DNA of 64,000 nt, taken from Stenotrophomonas sp. ZAC14D1_NAIMI4_1. Lineage in GTDB: Bacteria > Pseudomonadota > Gammaproteobacteria > Xanthomonadales > Xanthomonadaceae. Both the position numbers and the translations under genes were made by a program. The notes under the pieces are model-generated. The model was not told where the DNA came from, searched no databases, and was given only the letters and a program-made list of their open reading frames with translations. This document shows, piece by piece, positions 41,826 to 51,921 of the stretch (the first letter of the stretch is position 1; every line of letters starts with the position of its first letter). The stretch is taken from NCBI RefSeq assembly GCF_003086775.1, contig NZ_CP026001.1, forward strand, positions 2,816,407 to 2,880,406, given 5' to 3'.

Positions 41826-43363
41826 GCAACACCCTGGTTCTTCGCCCCGGCCATGTCACCCTCGCCCAGTGGCGGCAGGCCTATCGCGGTGCGCCGCTTG
41901 CGCTGGACCCGGCCGCGCTGCCGGCAGTGCGCGCCAGTGCGGCGGCGGTGGCCGCCATCGTCGCCAAGGGCGCGCCGGTCTATGGCATCAATACCGGCTT
42001 CGGCAAGCTGGCCAGCGTGCGCATCGAGCGCGAAGACCTGGCCACCCTGCAGCGGAACATCGTGCTTTCGCATGCCGCCGGCGTGGGTGAGCCGATGCCG
42101 GCCAGCGTGGTGCGGCTGATGATGGCTCTGAAGCTGGTAAGCCTGGCCCAGGGCGCTTCGGGCGTGCGCGAGGAAACCCTGCTGCTGCTCGAAGCGATGC
42201 TGGTGAAGGGCGTGCTGCCGGTCGTGCCGGCACAGGGCTCGGTCGGTGCCTCCGGCGATCTGGCACCGCTATCGCACCTGGCCAGCGTGATGCTGGGCGT
42301 GGGCGAGGCCTTCATCGGCGACGAGCGCATGCCGGCGCTGGACGCACTGGCGCGTGCCGGCCTGCAGCCGGTGGAACTGGGTGCGAAGGAAGGCCTGGCG
42401 CTGCTCAACGGCACGCAGTTCTCCACTGCGTATGCGCTGGCGGGCCTGTTCGAGATCGAGACCGTGTTCCAGGCCGCGCTGGTCACCGGCGCGCTGTCGG
42501 TGGAAGCGGCGAAGGGCTCGGACACGCCGTTCGACCCGCGTATCCACGCCATCCGTGGCCAGCGCGGGCAGATCGCCACCGCCGCCACGCTGCGCTCGCT
42601 GATGCAGGGTTCGGATATCCGCGAATCGCACCGCGACAACGACGTGCGCGTGCAGGACCCGTACTGCCTGCGCTGCCAGCCGCAGGTGATGGGCGCGGCG
42701 CTGGATATCCTGCGCCAGGCCGCGACCACGCTGGAAATTGAAGCCAATGGCGTGTCCGACAATCCGCTGGTGTTCACCGATACCGGTGAAGCGCTGTCCG
42801 GCGGCAACTTCCACGCCGAGCCGGTGGCCTTCGCTGCCGACATGCTGGCGATGGCGGTGTGCGAGATCGGCTCGATCAGCGAGCGTCGCCTGGCCATGCT
42901 GGTGGACCCGGCGCTGTCCGGCCTGCCGGCGTTCCTGACCCCGCGGCCCGGCCTCAATTCGGGCTTCATGATTCCGCAGGTGACCGCCGCCGCGCTCGTC
43001 TCTGAAAACAAGCAGCGCGCCTACCCGGCCAGCGTTGACTCGATCCCGACCTCGGCCAACCAGGAAGACCACGTCTCGATGGCCGCGCATGGCGCACGCC
43101 GTCTGATGCAGATGGCCGAGAACGCGGCCAACGTGATCGGCATCGAGCTGCTGGCCGCCGCGCAGGGCTGTGATTTCCACGCGCCGCTGCGCTCCAGCGC
43201 CGCGCTGGAGACCGTGCGCGCCACCCTGCGCGCGCAGGTGCCGACGCTGGAAGAAGACCGCTACTTCCACCCCGACATGGTGACCGCCACGAACCTGGTG
43301 CGCAGCGGCGCACTGGCACAGGGCCTGGCGGAACTGCTGCCGACCGTGGAGCCACAGGCATGA
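41822..43363 (+). CDS. hutH: Histidine ammonia-lyase
   Basis: 513 aa. It removes ammonia from histidine to give urocanate. The MIO prosthetic group forms from A143-S144-G145 in [20 protein letters not shown]. Other signatures: [33 protein letters not shown] and [20 protein letters not shown]. Overlaps of four bases with hutI upstream and hutG downstream show tight translational coupling. It is cytoplasmic and tetrameric in known cases. Confidence 0.97.
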   Translation: MSNTLVLRPGHVTLAQWRQAYRGAPLALDPAALPAVRASAAAVAAIVAKGAPVYGINTGFGKLASVRIEREDLATLQRNIVLSHAAGVGEPMPASVVRLMMALKLVSLAQGASGVREETLLLLEAMLVKGVLPVVPAQGSVGASGDLAPLSHLASVMLGVGEAFIGDERMPALDALARAGLQPVELGAKEGLALLNGTQFSTAYALAGLFEIETVFQAALVTGALSVEAAKGSDTPFDPRIHAIRGQRGQIATAATLRSLMQGSDIRESHRDNDVRVQDPYCLRCQPQVMGAALDILRQAATTLEIEANGVSDNPLVFTDTGEALSGGNFHAEPVAFAADMLAMAVCEIGSISERRLAMLVDPALSGLPAFLTPRPGLNSGFMIPQVTAAALVSENKQRAYPASVDSIPTSANQEDHVSMAAHGARRLMQMAENAANVIGIELLAAAQGCDFHAPLRSSAALETVRATLRAQVPTLEEDRYFHPDMVTATNLVRSGALAQGLAELLPTVEPQA

Positions 43364-44214
43364 ATGCCCGGCCCGAATGGCTGACGGTGCACGAGGGCGA
43401 TGCCCCGTTGATCGTCAGTTTCCCGCATACCGGCAGCGAGCTGCCGCACGAGCTGATGGGTGACTACCACTCGCCGTGGCTGGCACGTCGTGATGCCGAC
43501 TGGTGGGTGCACGAGCTGTACGACTTCGTGCGCGGCATGGGGGCCACCACCGTGCGTTCGGCGATCTCGCGTTCGGTGATCGACCTCAACCGCGACCCCA
43601 GTGGCGTGTCGTTGTACCCGGGCCAGAACACCACCGGCCTGTGCCCGCTGACCACCTTCGACAACCAGCCGCTGTACCACGCCGGGCGCGAGCCGGATGA
43701 CGCGGAAATTGCCCGCCGCCGCGACACGTATTTCGCGCCCTACCACGCTGCGCTGGCCGCACAGATCGCGCGCCTGCGCGAGCGCCACGGCACGGTGGTG
43801 GTCTATGACGCACATTCGATCCGCTCGCATATCCCGCACCTGTTCGACGGTGAGCTGCCGCAGTTCAACCTGGGCACGGCCGGCCCGTCCGGTGCGCCGG
43901 ACACCTCCTGCGACAACGCGCTGAGCGATGTGGTGGAAAACCTGCTGAAGATCAGCGGCATGAGCCAGGTGCGCAACGGCCGCTTCAAGGGCGGCTGGAT
44001 CACCCGCCACTACAGCGACATCGCCGGCGGCGTGCACACGCTGCAGATGGAGCTGGCCTGCCGTGGCTACATGCACGAGCCCCTGCCGGACCAGGTGGAC
44101 GAGCACAGCTGGCCCACCCCGCTGGACCCCGACCACGCCGCACCCCTGCGCCACACCCTGGCGCAGGTGCTCAACGCCTGCCTTGAATTTGCTACCAACC
44201 GGAGCGCCGCATGA
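43360..44214 (+). CDS. hutG: N-formylglutamate deformylase
   Basis: 284 aa member of the N-formylglutamate amidohydrolase family (also called FGase), which releases formate and glutamate. Signatures: [72 protein letters not shown] and [20 protein letters not shown]. It pairs functionally with hutF. It overlaps hutH and hutU by four bases each. Confidence 0.95.
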   Translation: MNARPEWLTVHEGDAPLIVSFPHTGSELPHELMGDYHSPWLARRDADWWVHELYDFVRGMGATTVRSAISRSVIDLNRDPSGVSLYPGQNTTGLCPLTTFDNQPLYHAGREPDDAEIARRRDTYFAPYHAALAAQIARLRERHGTVVVYDAHSIRSHIPHLFDGELPQFNLGTAGPSGAPDTSCDNALSDVVENLLKISGMSQVRNGRFKGGWITRHYSDIAGGVHTLQMELACRGYMHEPLPDQVDEHSWPTPLDPDHAAPLRHTLAQVLNACLEFATNRSAA

Positions 44215-45878
44215 CCCGCAACGACCCGAGCCGCACCATCATCGCGCCCACCGGCACCACGCTGAACGCCAAGAGCTGGCTGACTGAAGCGCCGCTGCGC
44301 ATGCTGATGAACAACCTGCACCCGGACGTGGCCGAGCGCCCGCAGGAACTGGTGGTTTACGGCGGCATCGGCCGCGCCGCGCGCGACTGGGAAAGCTTTG
44401 ACGCCATCGTCGAAACGCTCAAGCGCCTGGACGACGACCAGACCCTGCTGGTGCAGTCGGGCAAGCCAGTGGGCGTGTTCCGCACCCACGCCGATGCACC
44501 GCGCGTGCTGATCGCCAATTCCAACCTGGTGCCGCGCTGGGCCAACTGGGACCACTTCAACGAGCTGGATAAGAAGGGCCTGGCCATGTACGGCCAGATG
44601 ACCGCTGGCAGCTGGATCTACATCGGCGCGCAGGGCATCGTGCAGGGCACCTACGAAACCTTCGTGGAAATGGGCCGCCAGCACTTCAGTGGCGACCTGA
44701 CCGGCAAGTGGCTGTTCACCGGTGGCCTGGGTGGCATGGGTGGCGCACAGCCGCTGGCCGCGGTGATGGCCGGCGCATCCTGCCTGGCCGTGGAGTGCCG
44801 CAAGAGCAGCATCGACATGCGCCTGCGCACCGGCTACCTGGACACCTGGACCGACAACCTGGACGAAGCGCTGCGCCTGATCGACGAAGCCTGCAAGGCC
44901 GGCACGCCGAAGTCGGTGGGCCTGCTGGGCAACGTGGCCGACGTGCTGGCTGAACTGCTGGAGCGCGGCATCCAGCCCGACCTGCTGACCGACCAGACCT
45001 CCGCGCACGACCCTGTGAACGGCTACCTGCCGCAGGGCTGGACCGTCGAGCAGTGGGACGAGAAGCGTGTCTCTGCGCCGAAGGAAGTGGAAAAGGCCGC
45101 GCGCGCCTCGATGGCCAACCACATCCGCGCCATGCTCGGTTTCCACGCACTGGGCGTGCCCACCGTGGATTACGGCAACAACCTGCGGCAGATGGCGCTG
45201 GAAGAAGGCGTGGCCAATGCCTTCGATTTCCCGGGCTTCGTGCCGGCCTACATCCGCCCGCTGTTCTGCCGTGGCATCGGCCCGTTCCGCTGGGCCGCAC
45301 TGAGCGGCGACCCGGAAGACATCGCCAAGACCGATGCCAAGGTGAAGGAACTAATTCCGGACAACCCGCACCTGCACCGCTGGCTGGACATGGCTGCCGA
45401 GAAGATCAAGTTCCAGGGCCTGCCCGCGCGTATCTGCTGGGTGGGCCTGGGTGATCGCGATCGACTCGGCCTCGCCTTCAACGAGATGGTCGCCAACGGC
45501 GAACTGAAGGCGCCGGTGGTGATTGGCCGTGACCACCTGGACAGCGGCAGCGTGGCCTCGCCGAACCGCGAAACCGAAGCGATGGCCGACGGCTCCGACG
45601 CGGTGTCCGACTGGCCGCTGCTGAATGCCCTGCTCAATACCGCCAGCGGCGCCACCTGGGTGTCGCTGCACCACGGCGGTGGCGTCGGCATGGGCTTCTC
45701 GCAGCACGCCGGCATGGTGATCGTCTGCGACGGCACCGAGGCGGCGGCGAAGCGGATTGGCCGCGTGCTGTGGAACGACCCGGCCACCGGCGTGATGCGC
45801 CATGCGGATGCCGGGTATGAGATCGCGGTGGAATGCGCGAAGGAGAAGGGGCTGGATCTGCCGGGGATTCTGAGCTAG
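44211..45878 (+). CDS. hutU: Urocanate hydratase
   Basis: 555 aa NAD-dependent enzyme that converts urocanate to imidazolonepropionate. Signatures: [59 protein letters not shown] and the conserved Cys region near [20 protein letters not shown]. It is the last gene of the hut operon, overlapping hutG by four bases. Immediately downstream the composition becomes AT-rich where the reverse-transcriptase module is inserted. Confidence 0.97.
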   Translation: MTRNDPSRTIIAPTGTTLNAKSWLTEAPLRMLMNNLHPDVAERPQELVVYGGIGRAARDWESFDAIVETLKRLDDDQTLLVQSGKPVGVFRTHADAPRVLIANSNLVPRWANWDHFNELDKKGLAMYGQMTAGSWIYIGAQGIVQGTYETFVEMGRQHFSGDLTGKWLFTGGLGGMGGAQPLAAVMAGASCLAVECRKSSIDMRLRTGYLDTWTDNLDEALRLIDEACKAGTPKSVGLLGNVADVLAELLERGIQPDLLTDQTSAHDPVNGYLPQGWTVEQWDEKRVSAPKEVEKAARASMANHIRAMLGFHALGVPTVDYGNNLRQMALEEGVANAFDFPGFVPAYIRPLFCRGIGPFRWAALSGDPEDIAKTDAKVKELIPDNPHLHRWLDMAAEKIKFQGLPARICWVGLGDRDRLGLAFNEMVANGELKAPVVIGRDHLDSGSVASPNRETEAMADGSDAVSDWPLLNALLNTASGATWVSLHHGGGVGMGFSQHAGMVIVCDGTEAAAKRIGRVLWNDPATGVMRHADAGYEIAVECAKEKGLDLPGILS

Positions 45879-46106
45879 AGCTACACCACTTCGAATCTCA
45901 ATGATGGGGACAAATGAACTCAGCCGTTGCTGCTATTCACAATGCTTTGGGGGCAGACAATTCGCTACGATCCATTGGTAACAGGTCATGCACATGTTCA
46001 TCAATGAACCAAATAGGTGGCAATACCGCGATATACGGCGCAAGCTAAACCAACCCAACCTTTCCGGCAGCCTCAAAGACAACGGACGAACGTAGGGAAT
46101 CACGAC

Positions 46107-47363
46107 ATGCATCGCTCGGGTTTGATCGCACACAACATTAGGAAGGAAGTTCGAAGGATCGACTTTTTTCTCGAACCGCACCTGAAAGACCCCGAGCATC
46201 TGTCCCAATCAATTGAAGATGCAGTCCAACTCTTGGCAGCACCATCGAAGCTCTCGTCCAAGATTGCTTATGCCCACTCGGGCGGAAAGTCCGTTGCTCG
46301 AGCGACTGACCACGCCTCAACCATAGCCCTCAGAATGCTTAATCGAGGACTGCATGACAAACATCGAGTGCCGGGCAATCGAGACGATATCGTACTCGCG
46401 CTAAAGGCCGTGATTTCGGAACAAGTCCCTTTCTTGATTATAAAGCTGGATGTCAAGAGCTTCTATGAATCCTTTACAGCCGACTATGTTTTGAACCACT
46501 TGGTCGGTAGTAGAACAATTTCCTCCAGCACCAGAATCGCGATCAAATCCATTATTGACAACCATGTAGTCCTTGGCAACTCGGGGTTGCCCCGTGGACT
46601 CGTGATAAGCCCAACCTTGGCCGATTCCATGATGCGTGAATTTGACGCGCAACTGCACTCGAACCCGAAGGTCTTTTTCTACAGGCGTTTTGTAGACGAC
46701 ATCGTCGTCATCATGAACTCCGGGGCGAACAGCTCAGTATCCATTTCAGAGTTCGAGACCGTCCTTCCGAACGGACTGCAGTTCAAGGAAACAAAAAAGA
46801 CCGTCCTTGCATTTGAAAAATGCAAGCCAAAAGAAAATGCAACCGGAAAGGCAACCAAGTTTCTATCATTTAACTATCTTGGATACGCATTTCACTGTGC
46901 CAACGCTGATCACAACTACCGTGCCGACCAGACACGTGACGTTTGGCTCGATATCGCAGAGAGCAAGATCACTAGAACAAAGACTCGGCTGATGAAGTCA
47001 TACGTAGATTTCATTAGGACATCTGATTTCGACTTATTGGAACGCCGAGTTCGACACCTGACGAGCAACATTAGTCTCCGAGATAGAAGCAAAGGAATCA
47101 CTAGACTTTCGGGAATACACTTCAATTACCCTCTAATCGACTTGGAGAGGAGCAAAGCCCTCCCCGAGCTCGACAGATTCCTTAGAAACACGCTCCATTC
47201 GACCAAAGGTCGCATCTTCTCGAAGTTGTCGAGCAAGCTGTCCTCATCTCAGAGAGCTCAACTGTTGCGCCACAGCTTCTATTCGGGAGCAAGGTTTAAA
47301 CGCTTTTACCAATTCAATCCAAAAGAGCTGGCGCGAATCCAGAGGTGCTGGAAACATGAGTGA
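46107..47363 (+). CDS. drt3a: Reverse transcriptase Drt3a-like (DRT3 anti-phage system, UG3 group)
   Basis: 418 aa. Reverse transcriptase motifs are clear: motif A LIIKLDVKSFYESF (D115), motif B GLPRGLVISPTLAD (160-173), motif C RRFVDDIVVIM (F195-V-D197-D198) and the motif D/E region NYLGYAF. There is no maturase, HNH or retron partner. The gene overlaps a second, distinct reverse transcriptase by eight bases; a tandem pair of unequal RTs is the DRT3 (UG3 + UG8) architecture known to protect against phages. The start at 46107 has AGGGA eight bases upstream; an upstream in-frame ATG (46017) lacks one. AT-rich codon use differs from flanking hut genes, showing transfer. Confidence 0.82.
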   Translation: MHRSGLIAHNIRKEVRRIDFFLEPHLKDPEHLSQSIEDAVQLLAAPSKLSSKIAYAHSGGKSVARATDHASTIALRMLNRGLHDKHRVPGNRDDIVLALKAVISEQVPFLIIKLDVKSFYESFTADYVLNHLVGSRTISSSTRIAIKSIIDNHVVLGNSGLPRGLVISPTLADSMMREFDAQLHSNPKVFFYRRFVDDIVVIMNSGANSSVSISEFETVLPNGLQFKETKKTVLAFEKCKPKENATGKATKFLSFNYLGYAFHCANADHNYRADQTRDVWLDIAESKITRTKTRLMKSYVDFIRTSDFDLLERRVRHLTSNISLRDRSKGITRLSGIHFNYPLIDLERSKALPELDRFLRNTLHSTKGRIFSKLSSKLSSSQRAQLLRHSFYSGARFKRFYQFNPKELARIQRCWKHE

Positions 47364-49338
47364 AAAGACCAGAGTCAAGGTGCGGAAGTCCGATAAGTTT
47401 AGATCACTTGTAACGGAAACCTCTCCCGCCGAGACGCCAATTGTCTTCTCGAACGACGGCCTCTACCTGCGCGCAATCAAGAACAGCTCCACTTCTACCG
47501 GCTTATCAGAAAGCGTCTTCGACAAGCTAATAAAGCAGGAGGGACAGGACCTTTGGCACATCCCATATTCCTACAAAATCAAGAAGAACGCGCTATCACA
47601 CCGACAGCTATCGGTTCCTCACCCTGGATCACAGTGGAGGATGATGGATTTTTATAGTAAATACTCTCCGCTCATTACAAACTACACTAGCCGAAGCACA
47701 TCGAGTCTCAGGGCACCAAAATCAATAGCCGGATCGTACTTCACAAGATCCAATGGAGAGGGTGTGTCTCGTTACAAGAGATCACAGGTATCAATCGACA
47801 CCCTGGACAAGCATCTTTCCCACAGCCCCTCCTACTTCTCGTATTTCGGCCATGGCAGGCTTTACAAATTCTTTGATTCCAAGGAGTTCATTGAACTAGA
47901 GCGCCGACATTCACACCTATGGATGCTGGATGTCGCAAAGTGCTTTGACAGCATTTACACGCATACAATCCTTTGGGCAGTAAAAAGCAAAGAGTTCTCC
48001 AAAGAAAATATCAGACTTAATTCTTTCGGAAATGCGTTTGACGCGCTCATGCAGAGCTCAAACTTCGGCGAGACCAGCGGGATATTGATCGGACCAGAAG
48101 TAAGTCGAATATTTGCAGAGATAATACTTCAACAGGTCGACGTTAGAGTAAAATCAAAACTCCAAACTCAAAATTTAGTGGACCGGGTTGATTTTGAAAT
48201 TCGGCGGTATGTCGACGACTATTTCATATTTGCGAACGACCCCAGCGTTTCACGACGCGTATTTGCAGAAATCGAGTCCGAACTCACATTACTCAAACTG
48301 AGCGTGAACGACAGCAAGGTCCGCAAATACGAACGCCCTTTCATGACCGAGAAGTCGAAATCAATACTCGACTCGAAGTCCTTGCTTTCAGCATTTGTCA
48401 GCAAGTTCACCAAGAAGACCAAGGCAAACTCAAATGGTCTCCGCTCAACCACAATTTACAAGCATGACCGCCTCTTCCTCAGTTTCTGCAATGACGTGAA
48501 GTCTTGCTGCTCGACGAACGAATGCGGGTATGACGAGGTCTCCGGATACCTCATTTCAGGCTTGAAGAATCGTGCAATCTACCTCATGGACTCATACCCA
48601 GAGGAATTCAACACAAATAAAGGTGACGAAAAAGAACTTACGCATGACACATATGAAGCTCTCGCCCTAATCATAAAATGCGTATTTTTCCTATACAGTG
48701 TCGCCCCTTCCGTTACCGCGTCGTATAAAATTTCCATGCTGATTGTAGTGATCAGCCGATTCTCGAAGCAACACCTTCCCCAGTATGCGCAAGCGCTTTC
48801 GACCGCACTACTTGGTGAAGCGACGGTCGCGATAGATCGATCAGTGATTGAGCCACGCACAGACGGCTTTATTGATTTGGAGACCCAGAACATTCTCCTT
48901 GCCGTTAGCGAGTTCAGCGACGAACTTAGCATCAGCCCAAAAACACTAGAGAAGGCGTTTATTAACCCCAGCCGCCCCGCCTCTTATTTCAATCTAGTGT
49001 CCGCCATTTACTACATCAAATCGGGACCAACCTTTTCAACCCTTAGAAAATGGGTGTGCGACGGCGTCGACGATATACTCAGCCGATCAACCAGCTTCAC
49101 CAAGGACTCCGAGAAGGCACTCACTGCATTGGATTTCATTGGATGTCCACACCTAGATATCCAGCGCCGCCTAAGCTGGGCCAAGTCCCTGCTGAGTGCC
49201 CTGGATCTTCCATCAACTGATCCAGCGGCTTTGGCCGAACTAGTTAAGGACTTCGAATCTCTACCATGGTTTGTTGACTGGAGAGAGATCGACCTCCTCA
49301 ACCTCCTTGAGAGGAAGGAGTTGCGCGTCGTTTACTGA
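47356..49338 (+). CDS. drt3b: Reverse transcriptase Drt3b-like (DRT3 anti-phage system, UG8 group)
   Basis: 660 aa. RT motifs: A LWMLDVAKCFDSIYTH (D192), B-like SGILIGPEVSRIFAEI (241-256), C IRRYVDDYFIFAN (Y285-V-D287-D288). The C-terminal ~300 residues, after the polymerase, are mostly helical and unrecognised, similar in layout to the helical extensions of DRT/Abi-type RTs. The gene overlaps the first RT by eight bases, so both are coexpressed. A structured RNA-like element follows directly. In DRT3 both RTs and a noncoding RNA are required for defence; that this locus is active is inferred. AT-rich codon use supports recent acquisition. Confidence 0.82.
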   Translation: MSEKTRVKVRKSDKFRSLVTETSPAETPIVFSNDGLYLRAIKNSSTSTGLSESVFDKLIKQEGQDLWHIPYSYKIKKNALSHRQLSVPHPGSQWRMMDFYSKYSPLITNYTSRSTSSLRAPKSIAGSYFTRSNGEGVSRYKRSQVSIDTLDKHLSHSPSYFSYFGHGRLYKFFDSKEFIELERRHSHLWMLDVAKCFDSIYTHTILWAVKSKEFSKENIRLNSFGNAFDALMQSSNFGETSGILIGPEVSRIFAEIILQQVDVRVKSKLQTQNLVDRVDFEIRRYVDDYFIFANDPSVSRRVFAEIESELTLLKLSVNDSKVRKYERPFMTEKSKSILDSKSLLSAFVSKFTKKTKANSNGLRSTTIYKHDRLFLSFCNDVKSCCSTNECGYDEVSGYLISGLKNRAIYLMDSYPEEFNTNKGDEKELTHDTYEALALIIKCVFFLYSVAPSVTASYKISMLIVVISRFSKQHLPQYAQALSTALLGEATVAIDRSVIEPRTDGFIDLETQNILLAVSEFSDELSISPKTLEKAFINPSRPASYFNLVSAIYYIKSGPTFSTLRKWVCDGVDDILSRSTSFTKDSEKALTALDFIGCPHLDIQRRLSWAKSLLSALDLPSTDPAALAELVKDFESLPWFVDWREIDLLNLLERKELRVVY

Positions 49339-49340
49339 TT

Positions 49341-49480
49341 GTGCAAGGATTCATTGACGGCGGGGTGGCCAATAGGCTTTGTCGGATTTCTCTACTGCGG
49401 CGCATGGTTTCTGTGCTCCGGAGGGCGGCATTCGTGCCGCACACACTATTGAGATGAGGCCACCCCACCGTCTTGCAGAT
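49341..49480 (+). ncRNA. Candidate DRT3 noncoding RNA with exposed ACACAC
   Basis: Immediately after drt3b lies an ordered fold. Outer helix: TGCAAG (49342-49347) with CTTGCA (49472-49477), then GACGGCGGGGTGGCC (49356-49370) with GGCCACCCCACCGTC (49458-49472), 14 of 15 pairs. Next helix: AATAG (49371-49375) with CTATT (49446-49450). Inside are GCGCA/TGTGC and a perfect GCGGCA-TTCG-TGCCGC hairpin (49425-49440). The stretch ACACAC (49441-49446) sits between that hairpin and the AATAG/CTATT helix, largely unpaired, where a template could be read. Exact ends are not determined. The rest, to 49765, has no gene apart from the likely promoter of the receptor. Confidence 0.68.
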
Positions 49481-49765
49481 CTCCCATGATGATCTGACTC
49501 TCAGTCTGAGATTCCTTTCCCTGTTAACTTCAGCGATTTCTCTCATCCGATCGACCGGTGCTGGTGCTCACCACTTCCCGACGACCCGGCTGAAGCTGCG
49601 TACGGCAATCATCTATCAGCGATGCCCAATTGACGCCACTGTCCCGGCGCACCCCGACGTACAGGGTGACGACGCGGGTGCAACCTGTTAACTTGCGCGA
49701 CCTCATTGCGGTTGACAGGGCATGACCTGCCATCCGCGGCCCCGTTCCGCCTTGATGTCAGACGC

Positions 49766-51886
49766 ATGCCCTCTTCCCGTTCGCTGCACCGTCCCACCCT
49801 GTCCCCGCTGGCCCTGGCCGTTGTCGCCACGCTGACCCATCCCGCCTTGGCCGCCCCGGCGGATGCCCCGACCACCCTCGATGCGGTCAAGGTCACCGCC
49901 GCCAGCGACGTCGAACAGGCCCGCGAGGCGCTCAAGCGCGTGCCCGGCGCCAGCAACGTCATCGATGTCGCCAAGGCGGACAGCCGCCTGTCCAGCAGTG
50001 CCGATGTGCTGGCCTTCCAGCCGGGCATCAGTGCGCAGTCGCCGGGCAACGAGGGCACCAAGGTGTCGATCCGCGGTTCGGGCATCAACCGCGGGCCGGG
50101 CGCGCATGCCTCGGGCATCGCCGTCTCCCTCGATGGCCTGCCGCTGACCGGCCCGGGCGGCACGCCCTACGAACTGCTGGAACCGCTGTGGCTGTCACGC
50201 GTGGAAGTCCTGCGCGGCGCCAACGGTTTCGAGCGCGGCGCGCTGGCGCTGGGCGGTGCCATCGACTACGTCAGCCGCAGCGGCCGTGATTCGGCCGGCG
50301 TGCAGCTGCATTACGAAGCCGGCAGCCGCGGCTACCAGAAGCGCGGGATCAGCTGGGGCGGCGTCAGTGGTGATGTCGACTACTTCCTGGCCTACACCGA
50401 CAGCGAATTCGACGGTTACCAGCGCCACGCGCGCGGTGATGGCAAGGGCGCGATGGCCAACATCGGCTGGCAGGTCACGCCCGATCTGCAGACGCGCTTC
50501 TTCGTGCGCTACCGCGAAACCAACCACGAAACGCCCGGGCGCCTGACCCGCGAGCAGATCCGCAACGACCCGCGCGCGGCCAACCCGGCCAACCTGGCCA
50601 TCGATGCGCGCCGTCCGCAGCCGGGCAGCACCTGGATCGGCAACATGACCACGCTGCAGATCGACGAGGATTCTTCGCTGCAGGCCGGGCTGGTCTACCA
50701 CACGTACCCGATGGACCTGGGCGAGAGCCTGTACCGCCAGCAGCTGGACTACGCCGACCTCAACGCCACGCTGGACTACCGCCATCGCCACACTCTGTTC
50801 GGCCGGGACAGCGAAACCACCGTCGGCCTGCGCGTGGCCCACGACCTGGATGCCAACGTTCGCGAGTCGCTGCGTTTTGCCAGCAATGGCTATGCCGCCG
50901 GCACGCGCACGCGCGACTTCCGCCATCTCGGTACCAACAGCACGCTGCACATCGGCAACAACCTGGCCGTGAATGATCGCCTGCGTGTGCAGACCGGCCT
51001 GGCGCTGATCAACACCCGCAGCGATGTGCAGGTGACCTGGCCCACCAGCGGCGGCCGCCTGCGCGACCACGACTGGGATTACGCGCCGCGCCTGGGCTTC
51101 ACCTGGCAGCACAGTGCGCAGACGCAGTGGTTCGGCAACCTCAGCCGCTCGGTGGAAGCGCCGCACCCGTGGTCGATGATCTGGGGTTCGAACCAGTTCT
51201 TCGGCACTGGCAACGGTCCGTCGACCGGACGCCAAAGTACGCCGGTGGCGATGCAGAACCAGACCGCCACCACGCTGGAACTGGGCGCGCGCGGCGAAGC
51301 GGTACTGGGCCGCTGGGAACTGACCGGCTACTACGCACACGTCAACCACGAACTGCTGAGTGTGGAGCTGCAGCCGGTGCCAAACCTGTTCGTGGCCGAA
51401 AACAACGCCAGCCCTACCGTGCACCGCGGCATCGAGGCCGGCCTGGACAGCACGCTGTGGCAGTCCGCACCGGGCCGACTGTCACTGCGCCAGGCCTACA
51501 CCTTCAGTGATTTCCGCTACCGCCATGACACGCGCTTCGGCAGCAACCGCCTGCCCGGCCTGCCGCAGCACAGCTACCAGGCCGAACTGCGCTTCGACCA
51601 TGCCTCCGGCCTGTACGCCGCACTCAACACCGAGTACGCCTCGCGCATTGCCGTGGATTACGCCAACAGCTACTGGGCTGACAGCCATGTGATCTTCGGC
51701 AGCCGCATCGGCTACGACGCACCGGGTGGCCGCTGGCAGGCCTGGGCGGAAATGCGCAACATCGGCGACCGCCACTACGCCGCAACGGTGACGCCGGGCT
51801 ATGACGATGCCGGCAAGGATGTCGCCCGCTCCACGCCGGGCGAAGGCCGGGGTGTCTACGCGGGGGTGCGTTGGCGCTTTGATTGA
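49766..51886 (+). CDS. TonB-dependent outer-membrane receptor
   Basis: 706 aa. A signal peptide (SPLALAVVATLTHPALAAPA) precedes the plug domain (LAFQPGISAQSPGNEGTKVS, IRGSGINRG, VEVLRGANGFERGALALGGA, IDYVSRSG), and a C-terminal beta-barrel ends in the aromatic VYAGVRWRFD. No TonB box is certain; DAVKVTAASD near the mature N-terminus is a candidate. Sequence style is like ferric-siderophore receptors (FecA/FhuA group). The substrate cannot be assigned. Start 49766 is chosen at the signal peptide; an upstream in-frame ATG at 49706 would add 20 residues. Energy may come from TonB-like proteins such as those at 29.5-30.8 kb. Confidence 0.88.
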   Translation: MPSSRSLHRPTLSPLALAVVATLTHPALAAPADAPTTLDAVKVTAASDVEQAREALKRVPGASNVIDVAKADSRLSSSADVLAFQPGISAQSPGNEGTKVSIRGSGINRGPGAHASGIAVSLDGLPLTGPGGTPYELLEPLWLSRVEVLRGANGFERGALALGGAIDYVSRSGRDSAGVQLHYEAGSRGYQKRGISWGGVSGDVDYFLAYTDSEFDGYQRHARGDGKGAMANIGWQVTPDLQTRFFVRYRETNHETPGRLTREQIRNDPRAANPANLAIDARRPQPGSTWIGNMTTLQIDEDSSLQAGLVYHTYPMDLGESLYRQQLDYADLNATLDYRHRHTLFGRDSETTVGLRVAHDLDANVRESLRFASNGYAAGTRTRDFRHLGTNSTLHIGNNLAVNDRLRVQTGLALINTRSDVQVTWPTSGGRLRDHDWDYAPRLGFTWQHSAQTQWFGNLSRSVEAPHPWSMIWGSNQFFGTGNGPSTGRQSTPVAMQNQTATTLELGARGEAVLGRWELTGYYAHVNHELLSVELQPVPNLFVAENNASPTVHRGIEAGLDSTLWQSAPGRLSLRQAYTFSDFRYRHDTRFGSNRLPGLPQHSYQAELRFDHASGLYAALNTEYASRIAVDYANSYWADSHVIFGSRIGYDAPGGRWQAWAEMRNIGDRHYAATVTPGYDDAGKDVARSTPGEGRGVYAGVRWRFD

Positions 51887-51921
51887 GCGGCAATCGCCGG
51901 CCTGCAGGCGCAGCCAGGAAA

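Noticed and set aside
46107..49338. Retron, group II intron or diversity-generating element
   Set aside because: No msr/msd-like inverted repeats immediately upstream of the first RT, no maturase or HNH domain, no template/variable repeat pair. The two-RT tandem fits DRT3 better.
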